Part shown: positions 1-5,576 of the stretch, piece after piece
How positions within the stretch are numbered: the stretch's first letter is position 1
Layout of the letters: every line of letters starts with the position of its first letter
Origin: Promethearchaeota archaeon
Lineage (GTDB): Archaea > Asgardarchaeota > Lokiarchaeia > Sigynarchaeales > SOKP01
Direction of reading: 5' to 3'
Assembly (NCBI GenBank): GCA_019057975.1
Contig: JAHLWJ010000155.1
Location: 1-10,218, forward strand
Length of the DNA: 10,218 bases
Made by a program: the position numbers and the translations under genes
Notes under the pieces: generated by a model
What the model was told of the DNA's origin: nothing
Database searches by the model: none
Seen by the model: the letters and a program-made list of their open reading frames with translations, nothing else

Positions 1-1
1 T

Positions 2-274
2 AGATTTAAACGTAGAATGTTTCGTTTAGTTATCAGTTGGGGAAGTATTATTATAATGATGTTTGCTTTTATACACCCTGACTGGTATATATTCACTATT
101 TGGATATCGATTTGGATTGTAGGGGCCATTCTATTACCCTATATGATCTTTAAAGAAAAAAGAGAAAATATTTCAATAAAATGGCGATTTTATACCCTCA
201 TTCTATTAATAATTTTACTCATTTTATTTGGAATAATATTTGGTATACAAGTTTATGTGAATTTTTTTTCCTAA
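2..274 (+). CDS. Small or 5'-truncated integral membrane protein, unknown function
   Basis: An open frame runs from the left edge to TAA at 272-274, immediately followed by an in-frame TAG. The first ATG is at 17. The frame is open upstream of it (Arg-Phe-Lys-Arg-Arg) and no GGTGA-type ribosome site is visible in the 16 bases before it. The real start may therefore lie outside the window and this may be only a C-terminal part. From the ATG the product is 85 residues, with three hydrophobic segments at about 4-20, 25-47 and 58-83, and short basic linkers (FKEKRE, KWRF) between the second and third. I recognise no family. It lies on the same strand as the transporter but is separated from it by a hairpin terminator and a new promoter, so it is probably transcribed separately. 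Coding status is likely from the membrane-protein pattern, but the function is unknown. Confidence 0.55.
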   Translation, partial: RFKRRMFRLVISWGSIIIMMFAFIHPDWYIFTIWISIWIVGAILLPYMIFKEKRENISIKWRFYTLILLIILLILFGIIFGIQVYVNFFS

Positions 275-302
275 TAGACACCTAACATTTAAAAATAATG
301 AC

Positions 303-335
303 TTAGGACCGGTTAGACGGTTCTAGCGATTTTTT
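303..335 (+). terminator. Hairpin followed by T-run, intrinsic-terminator-like
   Basis: Bases 304-311 (TAGGACCG) pair with 318-325 (CGGTTCTA) around the six-base loop GTTAGA. All eight pairs form, one as G-T wobble, and a further wobble is possible at 303/326. Four bases after the stem lies a run of six T at 330-335. It sits 29 bases after the stop of the upstream membrane-protein gene. The stem is G+C-rich in a very AT-rich spacer, so it stands out from background. Archaeal termination usually needs only a T-run, so the hairpin could instead be an RNA-stability element. Confidence 0.6.
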
Positions 336-361
336 ACATATCTTCTCTAAAATGAAAAGTT

Positions 362-378
362 GAAAACTTTAAATATAT
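362..378 (+). promoter_or_regulatory. Probable BRE/TATA promoter of the binding-protein gene
   Basis: A purine-rich stretch (GAAAA, 362-366) is followed by TTTAAATATA (369-378), the layout of an archaeal BRE plus TATA box. Transcription would start near 400-405, giving a leader of about 55 bases before the ATG at 460. A 6-bp palindrome (AAAGTT/AACTTT, 356-370) overlaps its upstream edge and could be an operator. The AT-rich background makes chance TATA matches common. Confidence 0.4.
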
Positions 379-459
379 GTTAAAATGAACTAATATTTGT
401 AGATATTAATTTAAACATAAAAGTTTAATAAAAAAAATAATAAAGAAGTGATCTAATCT

Positions 460-1902
460 ATGGAAAAATTAACAAAAAGAATTATAGCAATTGTTATTAT
501 TGCCGGTCTTGGTGTAGGAGGAGGATTAGCAGCTTGGTATTTCCTTTTAACACCCGTAGGAGTTAAATACGAGACTCCAGGAGTTACAGGTGTTTCATCT
601 AACCGTATGATTAAGATTGGAGTACTTGGTGACACTAAACGCACCACAGGTGAAGGAGCTTGGCAAGGTGCTTGGTTAGCAGCATATGAAATAAATACTG
701 CTGGTGGGATCGATGTTGGTGGCGAAACTTATTATATTGGTCTTATATCTGAAGATACTGATGAAGAAAATCCCTATTTAGATGTAACTAAAGGAGTTGC
801 TGCAGCACAGAAGATAATAGAAGTAGATGAAGCTGAATTCCTCCTTGGTGGATTTAGAACAGAATCATTGAAAGCATATATTGAAGTAGTAATGGATAAA
901 CATAAAATCTTTATGGGTACAGGTGCGGCCACAGATTATTTCTGTGAAAATGTTAAAAGTTATCCTAATAGGTACAAAACTTTCTTTAGAACTATGCCAA
1001 TTAATTCAACTGAATTAGGAGTTCAATTAAATAAATATATAGGTTACCTAATATATGTAGCCATGCCTATGGCTGCTTTTACACAGTTAGGCTGGCCCAT
1101 GCCGGGTACAAAAGGCAGTTTAAACATAACTCAGATTGGAGTTCTCAGAGAGGATCTAGATTGGACTTTACCTATAATAGCGGGATTAAATGCATCTTTT
1201 GCCGATATTGGAATAACCGTTGTTCATGAAGTTGCAGCCCCACCTACTGCGGGAGTGACTGATTTTCAAGCATATTGGACTCAGATGGAAGCAAAGGGTG
1301 CTCAAATAGTTCTTCCCCTATTTTCTGCTGCAGGAGGATCCGCAATCATGATGAAAGAATATGGTATTTCTAAACCAAAATGTCTTGTCGCCGGAATTGA
1401 TGTAGGTGCACAAGTAGATACTTTCTGGGGAGATACAGTGGGAGGTTGTGAATACGAAATATTATTTCAACCAGTAATGGATACTAACAAGACACCAACC
1501 ACTCAAGCGTATTATAAGAATTATATTGGAAACTTTAGCCATGAACCAGTTTATACAGCATCAGGTAGTTATGATGCAGTATATCTTATAGCATATGCAA
1601 TTGAGGATAGTCAATCATTTAATTATCTTGATGTAGCAACTTCATTAGAAGGGTTAAATACAACTAATCCATTCATTGGTGCTATGGGTCAGTTAGCTTT
1701 CAATAATAATCATGATCTTGTAGGAGGATATCCATATGGATATACACTTTTTGCACAGTGGCAAGCAAATGCAACTAAGGTTTGTCTCCCTACGGCATGG
1801 TACGGGGTAGTTCCTCCATTTTGGGGAACGTTAGATTTATACCCACCTACCCTAGCAACCGGAGATTTATTGTTACCCCCATGGAATATAACTAAAACTT
1901 AG
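460..1902 (+). CDS. livK: Membrane-anchored substrate-binding protein of a Liv-type ABC transporter
   Basis: 480 residues. Residues 1-7 are basic and 8-30 form one hydrophobic segment. There is no lipobox cysteine, so it probably stays as an N-terminal anchor or uncleaved signal holding the domain outside the cell. The periplasmic-binding-protein type I fold (LivJ/LivK, Peripla_BP_6) begins at IKIGVLGD (51-58). Typical features follow: a gain-of-helix region rich in Ala (70-81), the GTGAATDYF stretch (153-161) where the ligand is usually held, and SGSYDAVYLIAYAIEDS (368-384), a conserved family block. It is longer than the usual ~370-residue LivK because of the anchor and extra loops. The start is set by GAAGTGATC (445-453) six bases upstream. 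It probably delivers the ligand to the LivHM channel encoded downstream. The ligand cannot be read from sequence: branched-chain amino acid is the family default, but aromatic or other acids are possible. Confidence 0.9.
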   Translation: MEKLTKRIIAIVIIAGLGVGGGLAAWYFLLTPVGVKYETPGVTGVSSNRMIKIGVLGDTKRTTGEGAWQGAWLAAYEINTAGGIDVGGETYYIGLISEDTDEENPYLDVTKGVAAAQKIIEVDEAEFLLGGFRTESLKAYIEVVMDKHKIFMGTGAATDYFCENVKSYPNRYKTFFRTMPINSTELGVQLNKYIGYLIYVAMPMAAFTQLGWPMPGTKGSLNITQIGVLREDLDWTLPIIAGLNASFADIGITVVHEVAAPPTAGVTDFQAYWTQMEAKGAQIVLPLFSAAGGSAIMMKEYGISKPKCLVAGIDVGAQVDTFWGDTVGGCEYEILFQPVMDTNKTPTTQAYYKNYIGNFSHEPVYTASGSYDAVYLIAYAIEDSQSFNYLDVATSLEGLNTTNPFIGAMGQLAFNNNHDLVGGYPYGYTLFAQWQANATKVCLPTAWYGVVPPFWGTLDLYPPTLATGDLLLPPWNITKT

Positions 1903-1938
1903 TCGCTTAAAAAAAATTATATTAATATTTTAAATCTC

Positions 1939-1955
1939 TTTTTTTTCTACTTTTT
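1939..1955 (+). terminator. T-run terminator after the binding-protein gene
   Basis: Eight consecutive T (1939-1946), then CTAC and five more T (1951-1955), start 37 bases after the livK stop. No G+C stem precedes them, which is the usual archaeal form. Partial termination here would give more binding protein than permease and ATPase, a common need for this class of transporter. Confidence 0.5.
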
Positions 1956-1980
1956 AATTAATATTGATTTGTAAATTTTC

Positions 1981-2096
1981 TTTATCTTTAATGAAAGAAG
2001 GTTTCTTATTTAGAAATCCCCGTAAATAGATGTGGTAAGCTTTTTATCTTTAATTTCTTATTCAAAAAAATCAATAATTATCTTTATAAAAGATAA
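1981..2096 (+). repeat. Repeated TTATCTTTA motif in the livK-livH spacer
   Basis: The 12-mer TTTATCTTTAAT occurs exactly at 1981-1992 and 2043-2054. A third, 9-base copy (TTATCTTTA) is at 2078-2086. The third copy is half of a palindrome, TTATCTTT-ATA-AAAGATAA (2078-2096), so the motif also appears once inverted. The palindrome centre includes TTTATAAAAG, which itself resembles a TATA box. Repeated and inverted copies just upstream of the livH promoter would suit a dimeric regulator's operators, but AT-rich sequence makes such repeats easier to get by chance. Confidence 0.35.
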
Positions 2097-2119
2097 AGTA
2101 GAATTATTATTATCAAAAA

Positions 2120-2138
2120 TATTAAATTTTATAATATA
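2120..2138 (+). promoter_or_regulatory. Possible second promoter, before livH
   Basis: TTTATAATATA (2128-2138) with an A-rich flank upstream resembles an archaeal TATA box. Transcription would begin near 2160, leaving about 30 bases including the ribosome site before the TTG start at 2194. TTTATAAAAG at 2083-2092 is an alternative box. A separate promoter would explain why livH is 291 bp from livK and follows a T-run. Confidence 0.35.
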
Positions 2139-2176
2139 CTAAGTGTTTCTGAATATTTATTTTAAGAATTCTTATT

Positions 2177-2185
2177 AAGGTGATC
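2177..2185 (+). promoter_or_regulatory. Strong ribosome binding site fixing a TTG start for livH
   Basis: AAGGTGATC pairs with the GAUCACCU end of 16S rRNA over all but its first base. It sits eight bases before TTG at 2194, and no ATG or GTG gives the expected LivH N-terminus. This is the clearest ribosome site in the window and decides the start. Confidence 0.75.
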
Positions 2186-2193
2186 GTTTTAAT

Positions 2194-3048
2194 TTGATAG
2201 AAGAATTTTTAGTTCTAGGCCTAATACAAGGCTTTATTTATGCATTGTTAGCTATGGGTTTCTCCTTAGTATATGGTGTTGGTGGTGTCTTAAACTTGAG
2301 TCATGGGGGGTTTTATTTACTCACAGCATATGTATTTTTCTGGAATTATATAAGTCTTGGTGTAGTTAATACAATTATTATTTCATTAATTATGATAACG
2401 ATTATAGGTGGGCTCGCATATTTATTTCTTATCAAGCCCTTAGAGCACACCCCTATAGGTGTTGTGATAGGTACATTTGCATTAGCTTTCTTTATTGAAC
2501 AGTTTGTACAATTTGCTGGTGATGCAAAAATCCATTCTGGTATTCCTCCTTTAATTGAAGGTTCTATTGAGTTCTTAGGATTTGAAATTGATGCGCATTT
2601 ATTATTAATTATTATAGTTTCACTAACAATCATCGTATCTCTCACAATATTTATTAATAAATCAAAACTAGGTAAATCTATACGGGCAGTATCTCAAGAT
2701 CGCGAAGCTGCTACACTGATGGGTATAAATGCTGATAGAATTCTTCTATATACCGTCATGATATCTGCATTTCTTGCAGGAATTGCGGCTATTTTATATA
2801 TCCCTAAAGATATAGTAGCGCCCCATAAAGGTTGGAGTATTTTAATTAATTCTTTTGCTGTAGTTGTTCTTGGAGGGATGGGAAGTTTGCTTGGAAGTGT
2901 AGCAGGTTCTTTTATTATTGCATTTGTAGGAAGTTACTGTAATTTTTACATAGATCCTTCTGTTTCTTATTTGGTGCCAATTATTATAATAGTAGTGATG
3001 CTTATATTTAGACCTCAAGGGTTATTTGGAAAAAAAGAGCTTCTCTAA
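2194..3048 (+). CDS. livH: Liv-type ABC transporter permease, LivH family
   Basis: 284 residues, starting at TTG after a strong ribosome site. It is an integral membrane permease forming half of the channel with LivM. The N-terminal hallmark GLIQGFIYALLAMGFSLVYG (9-28) and VLNLSHGGFYLLTAY (32-46) are diagnostic of LivH. Further membrane segments lie at about 55-80, 86-107, 133-154, 185-203, 218-247 and 258-272. The cytoplasmic coupling loop SIRAVSQDREAATLMGIN (162-179) is the part expected to dock on the ATPase. The end FRPQGLFGKKELL (272-284) is the standard LivH tail. Length matches the family. It is followed 34 bases later by livM. All key family blocks are present, so it should be functional. 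Confidence 0.95.
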   Translation: MIEEFLVLGLIQGFIYALLAMGFSLVYGVGGVLNLSHGGFYLLTAYVFFWNYISLGVVNTIIISLIMITIIGGLAYLFLIKPLEHTPIGVVIGTFALAFFIEQFVQFAGDAKIHSGIPPLIEGSIEFLGFEIDAHLLLIIIVSLTIIVSLTIFINKSKLGKSIRAVSQDREAATLMGINADRILLYTVMISAFLAGIAAILYIPKDIVAPHKGWSILINSFAVVVLGGMGSLLGSVAGSFIIAFVGSYCNFYIDPSVSYLVPIIIIVVMLIFRPQGLFGKKELL

Positions 3049-3082
3049 TAAAAAGAGAAATATATAAATGGTGATTTGAAAA

Positions 3083-4096
3083 ATGTTTAAAGAAGTACGT
3101 AAAAAAGTAGAATCATTTCCAGGATATTTAAAATCTTGGGTTGGAACTTTTAAAGGGGGGTTAACAATTTTCTGTTTGATTATCCTTTTAATTATTCCAT
3201 TATTAACTCAAAATGCTTATTATTTAGGGGAATTCTTTACACTCGCTATGATATATGCTATATTTGCCGCAAGTTGGGATTTATTAGCTGGAATTGCAGG
3301 ACAAGTGAGTTTTGGGCATGCAATTTTCTTTGCAATTTCAGGATATATATCATCAGCCTTTATAGTTTATTTTGGATTCCCATGGATAATCGCCCTTTTC
3401 ATTGGTTCAATCATAGCAGTTGTCTTTGGTTTATTGATTGCGGTTCCATGTTTAAGGTTAAAGGGACCTTATTTAGCATTAGGTACAATGTCATTTGGAT
3501 TAATCTTATTCCTACTGTTTACAATGGGAGGATTATCAGAAATACTAGGAGGTTCAGGTGGGATATCAAAAGTTCCCCCAATCTCACTGAATCCTGTGAT
3601 AGAATATATTATTACTTTATTTATTATGGTAATAGTATTTATTATAATAATTGCAATTGCAAAATCAAATTTTGGTACAATCTTAAAATCTATCAGAGAT
3701 GATGAAAGAGGTTCTGATGCCTCAGGGATTAACACTACAAAGTATAAAATATTTGCATTCATGATAAGTGGTTTTTTTGCTGGAATTGCAGGTGCTCTTT
3801 TTGCCATGCATTATAGAGGTGTGAATCCAGCATTTTTTCAACCTCTATACTCATTTTATGCAATAGTTATAGCAGCTTTAGGGGGTATAGCAACGATCAG
3901 GGGATCAGCATTAGGGGCTTTTTTCTTTGTCATCGTTACTCGTATTTTCGAGAATATTGAGTTTTTTGCTGATGTCGAACCATTATTTTTCTTTTCTATA
4001 ATATTGATTTTTACTATTAGATTTGCTGAAAGGGGAATAATAACACCTGCAATTGAAAACCTTAAAGATTTATGGGATTTAGTATTAGGAAAATGA
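3083..4096 (+). CDS. livM: Liv-type ABC transporter permease, LivM family
   Basis: 337 residues, the second channel subunit. A soluble basic N-terminus (1-24) precedes the first membrane segment (about 26-46). The family block IFAASWDLLAGIAGQVSFGHAIFFAISGY (60-88) is clear, followed by CLRLKGPYLALGTMSFG (123-139). The coupling loop LKSIRDDERGSDASGINTTKYKIFAF (201-226) matches the LivM pattern, followed by the AGIAGALFA helix (233-241). The usual C-terminal FRPRGLFG signature is replaced by IRFAERGIITPAI (312-324), so the tail is divergent. GGTGAT at 3070-3075 lies seven bases before the ATG. It is packed between livH (34 bases) and livG (31 bases) in one transcription unit. It imports the solute together with LivH. 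Confidence 0.95.
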   Translation: MFKEVRKKVESFPGYLKSWVGTFKGGLTIFCLIILLIIPLLTQNAYYLGEFFTLAMIYAIFAASWDLLAGIAGQVSFGHAIFFAISGYISSAFIVYFGFPWIIALFIGSIIAVVFGLLIAVPCLRLKGPYLALGTMSFGLILFLLFTMGGLSEILGGSGGISKVPPISLNPVIEYIITLFIMVIVFIIIIAIAKSNFGTILKSIRDDERGSDASGINTTKYKIFAFMISGFFAGIAGALFAMHYRGVNPAFFQPLYSFYAIVIAALGGIATIRGSALGAFFFVIVTRIFENIEFFADVEPLFFFSIILIFTIRFAERGIITPAIENLKDLWDLVLGK

Positions 4097-4127
4097 AATT
4101 ATAATTATATTATTTGTGATTTAATTA

Positions 4128-4868
4128 ATGGGTATAATTTTAGAAGTTAAAAATTTAACAAAAAAATTTGGCGGATTAACCGCAGTCAATGATTTTAGCT
4201 TTGAACTCAAGCGTGGAGAGTTTGTTGGTTTGATCGGTCCAAACGGCGCTGGTAAGACTACTGTATTTAATTTAATATCGGGATTCGAGAAACTTAACAC
4301 CGGTTTAATCAAATTTGATGGAAAAGATATTACAGGTTTAAAACCTTATAAAATAGTAAATTTAGGTATTGCTCGTACTTTCCAATTAGTAAGGTCATTT
4401 AAATATTTAAATTTACTCGATAATGTCACAGTTTCTTGTCTATCATCAAGAGGTAGAGAGGTTTCTAAAGAAATAGGGACTGATGAATATGCCAGCTCAA
4501 TTCTCGCTTCAGTTGGTCTTGTTGATAAAGCAAGATTACCCCCTATTATTTTACCACATGGAGATCTGAGAAAATTACAAATTGCTAAAGCTATTGGTAC
4601 GAATCCAGAATTACTTCTTCTTGACGAACCGTTTAGTGGTCTTACATACGAAGAACAATTAGGAATTACTGATTTGATTAAAAAATTGCATGATGATGGG
4701 GTCACTATTTTTATAACTGGTCATGTTCTACGTGAACTTATGACATTAGTACCAAGAGTAATAGCAATGCATCAAGGTAAATTTATAATTGATGGCTCTC
4801 CTCTAGAAGTTGCTAAGAATAAAATTGTAAGAGAAGCCTATTTAGGCAAAGGTGAAGAATTTGCTTGA
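4128..4868 (+). CDS. livG: Liv-type ABC transporter ATPase, LivG family
   Basis: 246 residues, a cytoplasmic nucleotide-binding subunit. Walker A is GPNGAGKT (37-44). The Q-loop glutamine lies in GIARTFQLVR (80-89), a LivG hallmark. The signature region is LPHGDLRKLQIAKA (142-155), where the family usually has LPYGQQRRLEIARA. Walker B with the catalytic glutamate is LLLLDEP (162-168), and the switch histidine is H199 in FITGHVLREL. The ending VREAYLGKGEE is typical of LivG. GTGAT (4116-4120) lies seven bases before the ATG. The last 17 bases overlap the start of livF, implying translational coupling. It pairs with LivF to power transport. The signature is divergent, but all catalytic residues are present. 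Confidence 0.94.
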   Translation: MGIILEVKNLTKKFGGLTAVNDFSFELKRGEFVGLIGPNGAGKTTVFNLISGFEKLNTGLIKFDGKDITGLKPYKIVNLGIARTFQLVRSFKYLNLLDNVTVSCLSSRGREVSKEIGTDEYASSILASVGLVDKARLPPIILPHGDLRKLQIAKAIGTNPELLLLDEPFSGLTYEEQLGITDLIKKLHDDGVTIFITGHVLRELMTLVPRVIAMHQGKFIIDGSPLEVAKNKIVREAYLGKGEEFA

Positions 4869-5565
4869 AATAAAAAAAATATATCATTATTATGGGAAGG
4901 CAAAAGCCCTTGAAGAAATAAATCTGAAAATTGAAAGTAATGCTCTGGATGCTGTTATTGGTCCAAATGGTGCTGGTAAATCTACACTACTCAGAGTAAT
5001 ATCTGGGTTAGAGGAGCCAGACCGAGGAAAAATAGAATTTTTAGGTGAACGAATAGACGGAGTAAAAGCTCATAAAATCGCTAAAAAAGGAATTTCTCAT
5101 TGTCCTGAACATCGTCGACTTTTTTATGATATGTCTGTTGATGATAATCTTAAATTGGGAGCGTATTTACTGAAAAATAATCAAAAATATAAACAATTAA
5201 GAAAATTTATTTTTGAAACATTTCCTCGTCTCAAAGAAAGGTTAAAGCAACGAGCTGGAACATTAAGCGGTGGAGAACAGCAAATGTTGGCAATTGCGCG
5301 TTCAATCATGTCTAACCCTAAACTCCTTTTGATGGACGAACCTTCTCTTGGTTTAGCTCCAAAAATAAAGACAACAATATTTAATGCTATTCAAAAAATA
5401 AAAGAGGAAGGAACTACAACATTATTGATCGAACAAGATGCTGTATTAGCTATGGATGTTGCTGAAAATATTCATGTTCTTGAAGAAGGAAAAATTGAAA
5501 TGAGAGGGACTAAACAGGAATTAGAAAAAGAACCTAGAATAAAAGAAATATATCTTGGTATTTAA
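4852..5565 (+). CDS. livF: Liv-type ABC transporter ATPase, LivF family
   Basis: 237 residues if it starts at GTG 4852. The better-supported start may be TTG 4861, which gives MLEIKK, the common LivF beginning, with GGTGA (4851-4855) as its ribosome site. Numbering from the GTG: Walker A GPNGAGKS (37-44), the LivF-type PEHRRLF stretch (85-91) in place of a classical Q-loop, signature LSGGEQQMLAIARS (138-151), Walker B LLLMDEP (158-164), and a glutamine (Q195 in LIEQDA) at the switch position normally held by histidine, as is usual for LivF. The signature is canonical, unlike that of LivG. It overlaps livG and is followed directly by the HEAT gene, whose ribosome site overlaps its TAA. It forms the ATPase pair with LivG. 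Confidence 0.94.
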   Translation: MKNLLEIKKIYHYYGKAKALEEINLKIESNALDAVIGPNGAGKSTLLRVISGLEEPDRGKIEFLGERIDGVKAHKIAKKGISHCPEHRRLFYDMSVDDNLKLGAYLLKNNQKYKQLRKFIFETFPRLKERLKQRAGTLSGGEQQMLAIARSIMSNPKLLLMDEPSLGLAPKIKTTIFNAIQKIKEEGTTTLLIEQDAVLAMDVAENIHVLEEGKIEMRGTKQELEKEPRIKEIYLGI

Positions 5566-5571
5566 GGTGAT
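5564..5571 (+). promoter_or_regulatory. Ribosome binding site of the HEAT-repeat gene, overlapping the livF stop
   Basis: AAGGTGAT starts on the last two bases of the livF stop codon. Five bases after it comes ATA at 5577. No ATG, GTG or TTG occurs in the HEAT frame until 5622, 50 bases downstream, which is too far for this site to serve. It therefore points to initiation at the ATA and couples the HEAT gene to livF. Confidence 0.65.
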
Positions 5572-5576
5572 TTAAT

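Noticed and set aside
1991..2029. 12-residue frame (MKEGFLFRNPRK) in the livK-livH spacer as a leader peptide
   Set aside because: It has no ribosome site, is far from livH and shows no attenuator structure. Such short frames are expected by chance.
3274..3702. 142-codon plus-strand frame inside livM
   Set aside because: It lies wholly within livM in another frame. The translation is Cys/Trp/Tyr/Asn-rich and lacks a protein-like pattern, whereas livM carries all family motifs.
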